Shown: piece after piece, positions 24,530 through 33,398 of the stretch
Position numbering within the stretch: the stretch's first letter is position 1
How the letters are laid out: each line of letters begins with the position of its first letter
Source of the DNA: Bacillota bacterium
GTDB lineage: Bacteria > Bacillota_I > Bacilli_A > RFN20 > CAG-826
Length of the DNA stretch: 42,667 nucleotides
NCBI GenBank assembly: GCA_030537155.1
Contig: JAUNOH010000003.1
Coordinates: forward strand, 8,916-51,582
Direction: 5' to 3'
Translations under genes and position numbers: made by a program
Notes under the pieces: model-generated
Database searches by the model: none
What the model was told of the DNA's origin: nothing
What the model saw: the letters and a program-made list of their open reading frames with translations, nothing else

Positions 24530-25566
24530 TTTTTGTCTCCTTCCTGGGGTTTGGCCCCGTTGAAGTATTCGTCGAGCGTCCTCGCCACATAGTCGAGCAC
24601 GCCCATGGCTTTCTCATAATCCATCCTGGTGGGTCCGAGCAGGCTTATCGAGGTCTTGTTCTCGCCCGGCAGGGTGATTTCGGCCGAGAGGATGGCGACG
24701 TCGCTATAGCCGCTCTCCTCGCTGCCGATGGCGAGGTTGACTCCCTCCTCCCCGGTCTCGGTGGATTGCTCGAGGGCCCTCCGCAATAAGACGGGGTCAT
24801 CGACCAATTTGAGGATCCGCTGAAGCTTTTTGGCGTCTTCGGCGAACTCGGGGGTCTGGAAGAGTTTGTCCTTGCCATAGGAATTGATGCGGGAGGCCGA
24901 GAATGAGATGAAGGCCCGTAATATGGCCTGATAGAGGAAGTCGTGCTCGACCACGTAGTCGGTGAGGGCCGGGCGCATGGCCTCCAGCTTCTCCACCACT
25001 CCGGATATCGGGGTTCCGACCAGCCTTTGATTCAATAAGGCGACGGTCTTCTGCACTTCCTCGAGGCTCACGCTCTCGGAGACGACGAAGGTCTTATTCT
25101 CGACATAGCCCTTATCGGTGACGAACACCGCGGCCGCCGAGTTCCCGCTTAGGGGGATCAATTGGACGGAGGCTAGTTTCTCCTCCTCGGCTTTGCTTCC
25201 GAGGACGACCGAGGCGAGGTTGGTCATGTTCGATAATATCTGACACGACTCCTTCATTACCTCCTCGACGGATTTGCTCTTCTCGTCCAACACCTTCTGG
25301 AGGGCGTATTTGACCGAATCGTCGACGCTTTCCTCGCGAAGGCGCTCCACATAGTAGGTGTAGCCCTTGGCTGAGGGGACGCGGCCGCTCGAGGCGTGGG
25401 TCTTCTCCAGATAACCGCCTTTCTCGAGGGAATTCATCTCGGCGCGGATGGTCGCGCTCGAATATGGGAGATGGTATTCCTCAAGCAGGGTCTTGGAGCC
25501 AACGGGCTCTCCGGTCTTGATGAAGAATTCGACGATGAGCTTGAGTATTTGCTCTTGTCGGGTCAT
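24469..25566 (-). CDS. hrcA: Heat-inducible transcription repressor HrcA
   Basis: HrcA represses class I heat-shock genes by binding CIRCE. The 365-residue protein has the N-terminal winged helix (TRQEQILKLIVEFFIKTGEPVG, SSATIRAEMNSLEKGGYLEK) and the family GAF-like core. The ATG at 25566 has a perfect AGGAGG upstream. Two CIRCE elements and a consensus promoter precede it, so the operon is autoregulated. The C-terminus overlaps grpE, and the last residues are unusually lysine-rich. Confidence 0.97.
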   Translation of the reverse strand: MTRQEQILKLIVEFFIKTGEPVGSKTLLEEYHLPYSSATIRAEMNSLEKGGYLEKTHASSGRVPSAKGYTYYVERLREESVDDSVKYALQKVLDEKSKSVEEVMKESCQILSNMTNLASVVLGSKAEEEKLASVQLIPLSGNSAAAVFVTDKGYVENKTFVVSESVSLEEVQKTVALLNQRLVGTPISGVVEKLEAMRPALTDYVVEHDFLYQAILRAFISFSASRINSYGKDKLFQTPEFAEDAKKLQRILKLVDDPVLLRRALEQSTETGEEGVNLAIGSEESGYSDVAILSAEITLPGENKTSISLLGPTRMDYEKAMGVLDYVARTLDEYFNGAKPQEGDKKCQKKEKTKPQSKASPKKKS

Positions 25567-25586
25567 CTTTTGCCTCCTTGCTATAT

Positions 25587-25613
25587 TTGGCACTCGTTAG
25601 TTCCGATTGCCAA
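25587..25613. promoter_or_regulatory. CIRCE element, proximal copy
   Basis: TTGGCACTC-N9-GATTGCCAA, close to the CIRCE consensus TTAGCACTC-N9-GAGTGCTAA. It lies between the predicted transcription start and the hrcA ribosome binding site. Confidence 0.88.
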
Positions 25614-25618
25614 GCCTA

Positions 25619-25646
25619 ATTATAGAAAAGCCGTTAGCACTGTCAA
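25619..25646 (-). promoter_or_regulatory. Consensus promoter of the hrcA operon
   Basis: A perfect TTGACA (25646-25641) and a perfect TATAAT (25624-25619) are spaced by 16 bases. The -35 lies inside the distal CIRCE element. Confidence 0.9.
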
Positions 25647-25660
25647 GCGAGAAGTGCCAA
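25634..25660. promoter_or_regulatory. CIRCE element, distal copy overlapping the -35
   Basis: TTAGCACTG-N9-AAGTGCCAA, a second CIRCE-like inverted repeat with the exact 9-base spacer. It covers the -35 of the hrcA promoter and starts 47 bases from the first copy. Confidence 0.82.
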
Positions 25661-25720
25661 AAAATTATGGTTTCTTTAGAAAGGCCGCTGAAAAGGGCCG
25701 TGAATGGACGCTATTTGGCC

Positions 25721-26554
25721 TCAGGCCTTAGAGTAGCCGACGCTCTCGTCGATCCGCATGTTAATGCTTAGAAGCTCGTGCTCTTCGCCCAAAAGCATGT
25801 TTTCCAAAAACATCTCAAGATACTCGGTGGTCGCATAAATCCGGCCAGGCAGGTTGTTGTAATTGGCCCTGACCAGGGCGTTTCGGAAATACCATGAGTT
25901 CCCGGCAAAAGTATTCTTCACCGGCTCAAAGCCCAAAAATCTAAGGTATTTCATGAGGAATACGGCCGTCGTCCTCGTATTCCCCTCCGCGAAGGGGTGA
26001 ATTTGCCAAAGCCTGGAGATGAAGACGGCCAAATGATGAATGGTCTCCTCCATGGAAAGGCCTCCATAACGGGTGGGGCGTTCCACGGATAAGTCATATT
26101 CGACGGAGGCATCCAATATGGAGGCATTTCCGTAGACGACGCTCGCGCCGCGGAGGATCCATTCCCTCTTACTGATGCTATATTCCCTAAAGCATCCGGC
26201 ATGAGGGTATATCCCCTCAAAAAGCCTTCGATGGATGGAGATGTATTCGTCGGTTGAGAAATCAAAACTACTATCCAAAAGCAAATCGGCGATCCGGGAG
26301 GAAACCAGATCGGCTTCCTTCTTCCTTCTTCGATCCCGTCTGGGTTTTTCTTCGTAATGGACCCTCAGTAATCTTTCAGCCTCATCGAAAGATATTTCTC
26401 CCTCAATGTTCTTCTTGGCCAAATCGATAAGAAATAAGGAAACCTCGAGACCATCGACCTCCTGAAGTCCGATGCCGGTCAGCCAGGCCTCGGCCCTTTT
26501 CCTTTTCTCCGGATCGCCGGTCCTTATATATTTCCCAAACAGATTTTCCCTCAT
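25721..26554 (-). CDS. Fic-domain protein with intact active-site motif
   Basis: A 277-residue Fic/DOC protein, expected to transfer AMP or a related group to a target protein. The motif HPFAEGNTRT (residues 186-195) keeps the catalytic H186, the metal-binding E190 and R194; the canonical GNGR reads GNTR. The N-terminal region (about 20-68: TGIGLQEVDGLEVS, then NIEGEISFDEAERLL) resembles a fused VbhA-like regulatory segment (inference), although the usual S/TxxxE(G/N) inhibitory helix is not clear. It starts 12 bases after hemW, so it is the last gene of the Fic-like/small protein/hemW/Fic operon. The target is unknown. Confidence 0.85.
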   Translation of the reverse strand: MRENLFGKYIRTGDPEKRKRAEAWLTGIGLQEVDGLEVSLFLIDLAKKNIEGEISFDEAERLLRVHYEEKPRRDRRRKKEADLVSSRIADLLLDSSFDFSTDEYISIHRRLFEGIYPHAGCFREYSISKREWILRGASVVYGNASILDASVEYDLSVERPTRYGGLSMEETIHHLAVFISRLWQIHPFAEGNTRTTAVFLMKYLRFLGFEPVKNTFAGNSWYFRNALVRANYNNLPGRIYATTEYLEMFLENMLLGEEHELLSINMRIDESVGYSKA

Positions 26555-26566
26555 GGGGATATTCTC

Positions 26567-27658
26567 TCAAAATAGCCTTAGCAAAACCCTATCCAATATC
26601 ATGATCCCGCGGTCGCTTGGCATGATCCTCTCGTCTTTAAGGATGAGCAATCCTTCGTCGAAAAGCTTATTAGCCTCGGGGTATTTTTCTAGGAAGCCAA
26701 CCCCAAACCGGGACTCGAAATCCTTGAGGGAAAATCCCTCCTCCAGTCGGAGATTGGTCAATAGGTAATATTCAAAAGCGCTGCCCTCATCGACTTTTTC
26801 CCTCTCGGCCACATATTCGCCGGCAAGGTATTTGCTGAGGTTTTTGACGTTCTGGTAACGGATATCGCCAAGATAGCCCGAGGCAGCAAGGCCGCAGCCA
26901 TAATAAGGCTCATCCCTCCAATAGGTCAGGTTGTGGCGGCTCTCGAATCCCGGCTTGGCGAAGTTGGACACCTCATAACGCCTATACCCGGAGGCGCGAA
27001 GCCTCTTTAGGATATATTCATACATCCCCGCGGATAGATCCTCGGGGGCTTCCGGCAGTTTCCTGTTATAGAAGATGCTCCCCGGCGAGACGGTGAGGCT
27101 ATATAGCGATAGATGGGGCGGGTTCAGGGAAAGCAGGAAGTCGACGTCGTTGTTTAGGGTCTCCATCCCCTCCCCCGGCAAGCCATATATCAGATCGAGG
27201 TTATAGTTATCTATTCCGACTTCCTTTAGGTTGGAGATGGCCTTTTTGACCATCTCGTTATCGTGCCTTCTGCCCATCAATTTCAAGAGGGCGGGGTCGG
27301 CGCTTTCGACGCCCATCGAGACGCGGTTGACCCCCGCTTCCGCCATCATCTTGGCTTTGGCGGGGCTTAGGGATTCGGGGTTGGCCTCGACGCTATATTC
27401 CCCATTTTCATCCAAAAAAGGGGCCAAAAAGGATAACAAATCGGAAAAGAGGTCGTCGTCCAAAGAGGTTGGGGTGCCACCACCGACGTAGATGGTCTTA
27501 ACCCTGCCTATCCGGTAGGACTCAATCTCCTTTTTCAGGGCCTGGAGGTAAGAAAAAGCAAACCCCCGATCGTAGAGGAGTTTGCTGAAGTCGCAGTACC
27601 CGCAGATGGCGGAGCAGAAAGGTATGTGGACGTAAAGGGCGTCGGCCTCTTTATTCAT
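26567..27658 (-). CDS. hemW: Radical SAM protein HemW-like
   Basis: A 363-residue member of the HemN/HemW family with the radical SAM motif CSAICGYC (C15, C19, C22) and the family markers YVGGGTPTSL, VNRVSMGVES and DLIYGLPGE. It lacks the features of true coproporphyrinogen dehydrogenase; HemW proteins are thought to carry or insert heme, yet no heme synthesis gene is in view. The ATG at 27658 overlaps the stop of the small membrane protein gene (ATGAATAA). The longer frame starting at 27817 is a shadow of that gene. The lepA-hemW-hrcA order is conserved; here fic genes flank hemW. Confidence 0.93.
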   Translation of the reverse strand: MNKEADALYVHIPFCSAICGYCDFSKLLYDRGFAFSYLQALKKEIESYRIGRVKTIYVGGGTPTSLDDDLFSDLLSFLAPFLDENGEYSVEANPESLSPAKAKMMAEAGVNRVSMGVESADPALLKLMGRRHDNEMVKKAISNLKEVGIDNYNLDLIYGLPGEGMETLNNDVDFLLSLNPPHLSLYSLTVSPGSIFYNRKLPEAPEDLSAGMYEYILKRLRASGYRRYEVSNFAKPGFESRHNLTYWRDEPYYGCGLAASGYLGDIRYQNVKNLSKYLAGEYVAEREKVDEGSAFEYYLLTNLRLEEGFSLKDFESRFGVGFLEKYPEANKLFDEGLLILKDERIMPSDRGIMILDRVLLRLF

Positions 27659-27935
27659 CCTTATCCTCGAAGCCGACGGGCTTATCCTCGCCCTCGAAGT
27701 CCTTCTCGGTCTCGCTCTCCTCCTGCTTTTTGGAGAAATCGTCCATCGCCTTGATGGTCTCCTCGTCCTCGACATCCTCGAGGATGTTGTCCAGTTCCTC
27801 CTTGGCGATCTCCTCATCGGATTTCTTCTCGCCGGGGTCGTCGAAGAATTTGGTCTTCTTCCTAACCACGATGACTCCGAGGACGATGGCCCCGAAGAAG
27901 AGGACGAGTATCAGAATTATCAACCAGGCTTGCAT
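27651..27935 (-). CDS. Small membrane-anchored acidic protein
   Basis: A 94-residue protein with one strong N-terminal transmembrane segment (residues 3-24), a basic stop-transfer patch (RKKTK) and a very acidic tail rich in Glu, Asp and Lys. I do not recognise a family. Its start overlaps the stop of the degenerate Fic gene by one base (TAATG) and its end overlaps hemW by 8 bases, so all three are translated together. The tail would face the cytoplasm and could serve as a docking or scaffold segment; this is inference. Confidence 0.75.
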   Translation of the reverse strand: MQAWLIILILVLFFGAIVLGVIVVRKKTKFFDDPGEKKSDEEIAKEELDNILEDVEDEETIKAMDDFSKKQEESETEKDFEGEDKPVGFEDKDE

Positions 27936-29404
27936 TATTGCTTATCTCCCATCTTTATCGGCGTATAGACGAATTTGTTTTTGAATTTCAATTTCTTGTA
28001 GAAACCCTGGGCGGCGAGGTTATCCATCGAGGTCCTGGCCGTCTCATAGGCACAGCGTATTGTACGCTTATAATCGGATATCGTGTAGTAGCGCCCCATC
28101 GTGCAATGCGTCGCATAGAAATGGGCTTGGGGCTTCCTGACCATCGGGTTGGTCTCGACGATGTAGCGGGCGTATTCCTTAACTTCCTTATCGCTCATCT
28201 TCGGCTCGGGGAGGCTCAGGGCCAGCTTGGCCGGGGCCCTGGCTATGGCGATTTCGGGCTCCTTCTCCGGCTTAACCTCGGGTGTGGGTTCGGCTTTGAC
28301 GGGGGCAACCTCCACTTCCTCCAAACGGGCCTCGCTCACGGGGGCGGGCACCTCAACGGGCTCCGCGGGAGCGGGTTTCTCCTCCTTCTTGGGGGCGTCG
28401 CTCTCATCGAGGGATTTCCTCTCCTCATCGACCGATTTGGCCATGGCCAGGCGAAGTTCGGTGGCATAGCCCTCCAATAAGGGGGTCAAGGCCCCGATGA
28501 AATAGAGGAGGATATAGGTCATGTCGGCCTGGCGTTGGGTCTCGAGGCAGATCTTGTTCCATTTGGAGTTATTGGGGTCGACCAATTTCTCAAAGGGGAT
28601 TAAAGAAGCCGCCGCGCCCAAGCCGGATTGGGCGAGGATATATTTGGCCAAAAGGCAGGCCACCGCCTCGTTATGGGAGTCGAAGGGCTTGATGTAGGTC
28701 AGATAGAAAAGGGAGGACGCCGCCTTGACGAAGGCGTCGCCGGAGTCGTTGAGGATGAAGGAGAAAAGCTCCTCCATATCGCGGGGGATCTCGTTATAGG
28801 GGGCGTATTGGTAGTCGCGGTTGACCTGGATGGCCGAGTAGACGTTATTGGGGTTGCTGTAACGATAAAAGGCCGTCAGCTCGACCTCGCCCCTGATGGT
28901 GCCGTATATATCGGCCAGAAGGTTCTCGCTTAAAGGGGATGAGGGATGCTCCGCTAACCTGGTTAAGGCATCGCGGTAGCCCAAGATGGGAAGATGATGC
29001 CTATTCTCCTCCATGTAGGTGCCATTCAGCATCGCCTTGATGGAGAGGTCGCTTATATTCACCCGCTCAATCTCGGCGATGGCCTTCAGGAGGTCGAAGC
29101 GGATGCTGGAAAGCAATTTGGCGGATAGCTCGGCCGATTCCAAAACGGGGTTGAGCTGTTCGGCGAAATGAGTGAGTTTATCGGAGAAATCACCTATCCG
29201 CCCCATGATTGCCGGGGTCTGGGTAAGGGTGAAATTGAACTTGGCCATCGTAAATAAGCCAAGCTTCCTCGAATTCTCCTGGCGGTAGGTGGCTATCTTG
29301 GCCCAGGCGAAGTCGATGAGGGAGGTATTCATCAAAACCGGGAGCTCGCTTTTGGAGGCGTAGATCTCGTCGGTGTAGCGGATTGCGATATTTGGATTGG
29401 CCAT
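27935..29404 (-). CDS. Fic-like protein with degenerate active site and C-terminal winged helix
   Basis: A 489-residue protein. Residues about 100-310 follow the Fic-domain layout (YRDAL, then EIPRDMEELFSFIL, then YLTYIKPF), but the catalytic motif HPFx(D/E)GNGR is replaced by KPFDSHNEA (239-247): the catalytic His, the acidic residue and the Arg are gone. A Pro/Glu/Ala-rich linker (about 325-400) leads to a C-terminal winged-helix-like domain (about 405-485, TARTSMDNLAAQGFYKKLKF) as in the HTH tails of many Fic proteins. It is probably a pseudo-Fic that binds rather than modifies, perhaps a regulator. The ATG at 29404 has a TATAAT 9 bases upstream and no ribosome binding site. It heads the operon ending in an intact Fic gene. 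Confidence 0.72.
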   Translation of the reverse strand: MANPNIAIRYTDEIYASKSELPVLMNTSLIDFAWAKIATYRQENSRKLGLFTMAKFNFTLTQTPAIMGRIGDFSDKLTHFAEQLNPVLESAELSAKLLSSIRFDLLKAIAEIERVNISDLSIKAMLNGTYMEENRHHLPILGYRDALTRLAEHPSSPLSENLLADIYGTIRGEVELTAFYRYSNPNNVYSAIQVNRDYQYAPYNEIPRDMEELFSFILNDSGDAFVKAASSLFYLTYIKPFDSHNEAVACLLAKYILAQSGLGAAASLIPFEKLVDPNNSKWNKICLETQRQADMTYILLYFIGALTPLLEGYATELRLAMAKSVDEERKSLDESDAPKKEEKPAPAEPVEVPAPVSEARLEEVEVAPVKAEPTPEVKPEKEPEIAIARAPAKLALSLPEPKMSDKEVKEYARYIVETNPMVRKPQAHFYATHCTMGRYYTISDYKRTIRCAYETARTSMDNLAAQGFYKKLKFKNKFVYTPIKMGDKQ

Positions 29405-29413
29405 ATATGGCAA

Positions 29414-29443
29414 ATTATAGGTCCTAATCTAAAGATTGAACAA
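29414..29443 (-). promoter_or_regulatory. Probable leaderless promoter of the Fic/hemW operon
   Basis: TTGTTC (29443-29438) and a perfect TATAAT (29419-29414) are spaced by 18 bases, ending 9 bases before the ATG at 29404. The ATG lies within CCATATATGG. Confidence 0.5.
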
Positions 29444-29458
29444 CCAAAAAACTACTAA

Positions 29459-31282
29459 TCAGTCCTTGGAGTCGACATCGTCGCCGATCGAGAGGACGGA
29501 CATGAAGGCTTCCTGCGGGACCTCGACGGAGCCGATGGCCTTCATCCTCTTCTTGCCCCGCTTCTGGGCCTCCAACAGCTTCTTCTTGCGGCTGATGTCC
29601 CCGCCATAGCATTTGGCTAAGACGTCTTTCCGAACGGCCTTGATGTCGGCGCGAGCGATGATTTTGCCGTTAATGGCGGCCTGGACGGGCACGGAGAATT
29701 GCTGACGGGGGATGATGTCCTTCAGCTTGCTGACGATGGCTAAGCCCCGCTTATAGGCGCTCCCCTTAAAAACGATGGAGGATAATGCGTCGACCGGATC
29801 CCCATTCAGGAGGATGTCCATCTTGGCCAAAGCCGAGGCCCGGTATTCGAGGAATTCATAGTCTAAAGAGGCATAGCCCTTGGTCGCGCTTTTCAAACGG
29901 TCGAAGAAGGAATAGATGATCTCCGAGAGGGGGAGTTCATATTTGACGATGACGCGGGTGGAGTCGAAGTATTCGAGGTCCTTATAGACGCCGCGCTTCT
30001 GCTGGCATAGCTCCATGATGGGCCCGACATAGTCGGAGGGGGCCATGATGGAGGCCGAGACGAAGGGTTCCTGAATCTCCTTTATCTTGCTTTGATCGGG
30101 TAATGAGGAGGGGTTATCGAGGAACATCTCGCTATGGTCGGTCAAGACGACTTTATAGGAGACGGAGGGGGCGGTCAGGATGAGGTCGAGGCCATATTCC
30201 CTCTCCAATCTCTCCTCCACCACATCCATATGGAGCAGCCCCAGGAAGCCCACGCGGAAGCCAAAGCCCAAGGCCTGGCTGGTCTCGGGGGTATATGTGA
30301 GGGAGGCATCATTTAATGAGAGCTTGGCCAAAGCCTCCTTCAGATCCTCGTATTTCTTCGAATCGGAGGGGTATAAGCCGCAATAGACCATCGGGTTTAT
30401 CTTGCGATAGCCGGGCAAGGCCTCCTTGGCCGGGTTCTCACTCAAGGTGATGGTCTCGCCGGGGAAGACGTCCCTGATATCCTTAATCTGGGCGCAGAGG
30501 TAACCGACCTCGCCGCATTCGAGGGATGAGGTTTTCACCTCGTTCGGGGTCCTTATTCCGACCTCGGTGACCTGATATTGTTTGCCAGCCTGCATTAGGG
30601 TAATGTTATCGCCCGGCTTGACGGAGCCGTTTTTGACGCGGATCAAAACCACGACCCCACGGTAGGAATCGTAGTAGGAATCGAAAATCAAAGCCTGGAG
30701 GGGCGCCTCGGGGGAGCCGCTCGGGGGCGGGATGAGATTGGCGATGTCCTCTAAGACATTTTCGACGCCCAAGCCGGTTTTGGCCGACACCAAGGCCGCG
30801 TTGGAGCAATCCAATCCGATGCGGGATTCGATCTCACCCTTGACGAAATCGGGCATGGCCGACGGGAGATCGACCTTGTTGATGATCGGCAAGATGGTCA
30901 GATCGTTATCGATGGCCAAATAGACGTTGGCCAAAGTCTGGGCCTGGACGCCCTGGGTGGCATCCACCACCAAAAGGGCCCCTTCGCAGGCGGCTAAGGA
31001 GCGGGAGACCTCGTAGGAGAAGTCCACGTGCCCCGGGGTGTCGATGAGGTTATAGACGTAATCGGTGCCGTCTTTGGCCTTATAGGAGAGGGTGACCGCG
31101 TTGAGCTTGATGGTGATGCCGCGCTCCCTCTCGAGGTCCATCGAATCGAGAAGTTGGTCCTTCATCTGGCGCTTCTCGACCGCGCCGGTCAGCTCAATGA
31201 TCCTATCGGCCAGAGTCGACTTTCCATGGTCGATGTGGGCGATGATGGAGAAATTCCTTATCTTCTTCTGCTCGAATGCCAT
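29459..31282 (-). CDS. lepA: Elongation factor 4 (LepA)
   Basis: LepA is a translational GTPase linked to back-translocation and 30S maturation. The 607-residue product has G1 [10 protein letters not shown]3 DTPGHVDF, G4 NKVDLP, and the family-specific C-terminal domain with [21 protein letters not shown] chose the ATG at 31282 ([13 protein letters not shown]); a TATAAT lies 12 bases upstream. The 54 bases between its stop and the next gene hold no clear hairpin. Confidence 0.97.
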   Translation of the reverse strand: MAFEQKKIRNFSIIAHIDHGKSTLADRIIELTGAVEKRQMKDQLLDSMDLERERGITIKLNAVTLSYKAKDGTDYVYNLIDTPGHVDFSYEVSRSLAACEGALLVVDATQGVQAQTLANVYLAIDNDLTILPIINKVDLPSAMPDFVKGEIESRIGLDCSNAALVSAKTGLGVENVLEDIANLIPPPSGSPEAPLQALIFDSYYDSYRGVVVLIRVKNGSVKPGDNITLMQAGKQYQVTEVGIRTPNEVKTSSLECGEVGYLCAQIKDIRDVFPGETITLSENPAKEALPGYRKINPMVYCGLYPSDSKKYEDLKEALAKLSLNDASLTYTPETSQALGFGFRVGFLGLLHMDVVEERLEREYGLDLILTAPSVSYKVVLTDHSEMFLDNPSSLPDQSKIKEIQEPFVSASIMAPSDYVGPIMELCQQKRGVYKDLEYFDSTRVIVKYELPLSEIIYSFFDRLKSATKGYASLDYEFLEYRASALAKMDILLNGDPVDALSSIVFKGSAYKRGLAIVSKLKDIIPRQQFSVPVQAAINGKIIARADIKAVRKDVLAKCYGGDISRKKKLLEAQKRGKKRMKAIGSVEVPQEAFMSVLSIGDDVDSKD

Positions 31283-31294
31283 ATATCGGGATGA

Positions 31295-31300
31295 ATTATA
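31295..31300 (-). promoter_or_regulatory. Probable -10 of lepA
   Basis: A perfect TATAAT on the minus strand ends 12 bases before the lepA ATG. It lies in the T-rich tail of the upstream terminator. No convincing -35 is seen at 16-18 bases. Confidence 0.45.
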
Positions 31301-31306
31301 AAATAA

Positions 31307-31326
31307 CCCTACCAATTAAGGTAGGG
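31307..31326 (-). terminator. Terminator of the GntR-ABC operon
   Basis: CCCTACC-TTAATT-GGTAGGG on the minus strand, a perfect 7-base-pair stem, is followed by TTATTTTAT. Confidence 0.85.
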
Positions 31327-31351
31327 TCAAAGCATGCGGGCTTATTTTGGC

Positions 31352-32515
31352 TTAGATGCTGGTGATGATGACGAAGATGATATCGCTTAGCAGGAAGAAT
31401 CCCATGACCGAGCAATAGGGAATGAAATCCTTCTTTGGGAGCCTGAAGCTGCCGTTATAGAGGGCCAAGACGCCATAGTAGAAGACGCCCTCGAGGATGA
31501 AGGTCATCCCGAAGATGACGACGGATAATCCGTTGGTCCCGGTCAATAGGAAGGCGTAGGAGGCGCAGAGGAAATAGGCGTGGATGAGGAGGCTGATCCA
31601 GATGTTTTGGCTGCCCTTAGTCCCGAAATATTCGCCCGAAGGCTCGGTTTTTAAGAAGCAATACACCCCCGCTCCGATGGCCTCGATGGGATAGACGATG
31701 AGGTAGGCGATCTGCCAGCCATCCAAGGCGGAGGAAGCCGTCCCTTTGGAAATAAGCGAATCGAATAGCCTATAGCAGATATAGCATGGGAAGGTGGGAC
31801 CGCCATTGGTCAGCATAAGTTCGTCGATGTTATTCAACATGACGTTGGTTCCGGCCAATTGGTACTCAAATTGCCCGATGTAGCCGAGCACGCACATCAA
31901 CCCCCAGCCGAGGATGAAGGTCCCGGCGATCAGGGTGAAGATGGAAGATAGCTGGGTGTTGCCTAAGCTTACAAAGAAACAGTTGATGAAATATTGCCCG
32001 GCCACGAATACGAGCATCAGGAAGAAGAATGGGATGCAGTATTGATAGGAGAGGAAATGGCGGGAATAAGTCCAGTATTCATTGCTTTCCGGGATGCTGC
32101 AGGTGGCCTGGCGGATGGCAAATATCCCGATGCCGAGCCAATAAACGACGGTTATGGAGGCCAATAGCATCAGCAAACCGATAATCAGCCTCGTCCGGAG
32201 GATGGTGCCCCGCTTCAACGGCAGGGGGAGATAGGTGTCGGCGCTCTGCTTCTTATAACGGTAGCTATAGACGAAGAAGGGCATCGAGAAGGTGGCGATG
32301 ATAGCCGGGATGATGGCCGAGAGGATCATCGAACCCGGGGTCGAGCTCATGTAGAAGGGATAGTAATATACCCCGTCTGAGGTCGTGGCCGCGTTTATGG
32401 CATAAGGCGTCTGAAGTAAGGCGGTGAAGAGGAATATCGCCCCCAGGAAGGCGGTCAGGATGAAGAACATCGGGATCCACTGCTTCAGCTGCCATTTGAA
32501 ATATGACTTATTCAT
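31352..32515 (-). CDS. ABC transporter permease-like membrane protein
   Basis: A 387-residue polytopic protein with about ten hydrophobic segments and no soluble enzyme domain, starting with an amphipathic KSYFKWQLKQW and a long helix. It is of the ABC-2 type by context and shape. Its start overlaps the ABC ATPase gene by 8 bases, and the set with the GntR regulator looks like YtrABC-type operons, which often respond to cell-envelope stress. The substrate is unknown. The gene ends 26 bases before the operon terminator. Confidence 0.8.
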   Translation of the reverse strand: MNKSYFKWQLKQWIPMFFILTAFLGAIFLFTALLQTPYAINAATTSDGVYYYPFYMSSTPGSMILSAIIPAIIATFSMPFFVYSYRYKKQSADTYLPLPLKRGTILRTRLIIGLLMLLASITVVYWLGIGIFAIRQATCSIPESNEYWTYSRHFLSYQYCIPFFFLMLVFVAGQYFINCFFVSLGNTQLSSIFTLIAGTFILGWGLMCVLGYIGQFEYQLAGTNVMLNNIDELMLTNGGPTFPCYICYRLFDSLISKGTASSALDGWQIAYLIVYPIEAIGAGVYCFLKTEPSGEYFGTKGSQNIWISLLIHAYFLCASYAFLLTGTNGLSVVIFGMTFILEGVFYYGVLALYNGSFRLPKKDFIPYCSVMGFFLLSDIIFVIITSI

Positions 32516-33398
32516 GTTTGGAGTCCCCCTTCTTCTTGGCCAGCATCATCTCGAGCATGACGATCTCGTCGGGATCGATGGGCACGCGTTCCAATAAAGC
32601 TGGATTGAGGCTTTCCTTGATTTTGGCTTCGCAATCGGGCGTCTCGATGATGACGAAGTTATAGATGCTCCCGATGCGGCGGAAGTTGACGATCGATAAG
32701 CCGAGGGAAGATAGATCCTTCTCGGATAGCTCCTTCCCGGAGACGACGCATTGGAATTTGACCATCTGCTCGCCCATGTGCTCACTTTCGCCCTCCTTGG
32801 ATAGCTGTCCCTTATAGAGGATGAGGAAGCGGTCGACCAATCTCTCGAGGCTGGAGATGTTATGGCTGGATATCACAATGGCCTTGCCGTCATCTGATAA
32901 AGCCGAGATCTCCTTCCTGATCAATTCGAGGATGAGGGGGTCGATGCCGTCGAAGGCCTCATCCATCAGCAAGACGTCGCATTTGACCGAGAGGGCCAAG
33001 GCGATGAATAGCTGTCTCCTCATGCCCTTGGAGAAGAGGCGGATCTCCTTATTCTTGGGTAATCCCCAGGAGTTGATCAGCCCCTCGTATTTCTCAAGGT
33101 CGATCTCATAGAAATTCGCGTAGAAATCATAGGTCTGCTTCCAATTTCCCAAACCGTAGGGGTTATCGTTTAGGAAGAAGACCTTCTTCTTGGCCTCGAC
33201 CTCCTTATGGTCGATGCCATCGATCAAAATCTGTCCCTCGTCGACCGAATATATGTCGGATATCAGGCGGAATAGGGTCGATTTGCCGGCTCCGTTATGG
33301 CCGACTAGGCCGGTGACGCCGGGCTTGATCTCCACGCTGAGGTGGTCGACCGCGGCCACGGGGCCGAAGCGCTTGACTAGGTTAACTATCTCAATCAT
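32508..33398 (-). CDS. ABC transporter ATP-binding protein
   Basis: A 296-residue ATPase. Walker A GHNGAGKST is at 33-41, the signature is FSKGMRRQ (instead of LSGGQ), Walker B is VLLMDEAFDGID, and the H-loop lies in ISSHNISSLE. The C-terminal third is an extension with a small domain, as in other exporters of this class. It overlaps gntR by 8 bases upstream and the permease by 8 bases downstream, so it pairs with that permease. Confidence 0.93.
   Translation of the reverse strand: MIEIVNLVKRFGPVAAVDHLSVEIKPGVTGLVGHNGAGKSTLFRLISDIYSVDEGQILIDGIDHKEVEAKKKVFFLNDNPYGLGNWKQTYDFYANFYEIDLEKYEGLINSWGLPKNKEIRLFSKGMRRQLFIALALSVKCDVLLMDEAFDGIDPLILELIRKEISALSDDGKAIVISSHNISSLERLVDRFLILYKGQLSKEGESEHMGEQMVKFQCVVSGKELSEKDLSSLGLSIVNFRRIGSIYNFVIIETPDCEAKIKESLNPALLERVPIDPDEIVMLEMMLAKKKGDSKHE

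Noticed and set aside
27659..27817. Upstream-extended start of hemW
   Set aside because: The added residues are an out-of-frame reading of the small acidic protein gene; the ATG at 27658 gives the conserved N-terminus.
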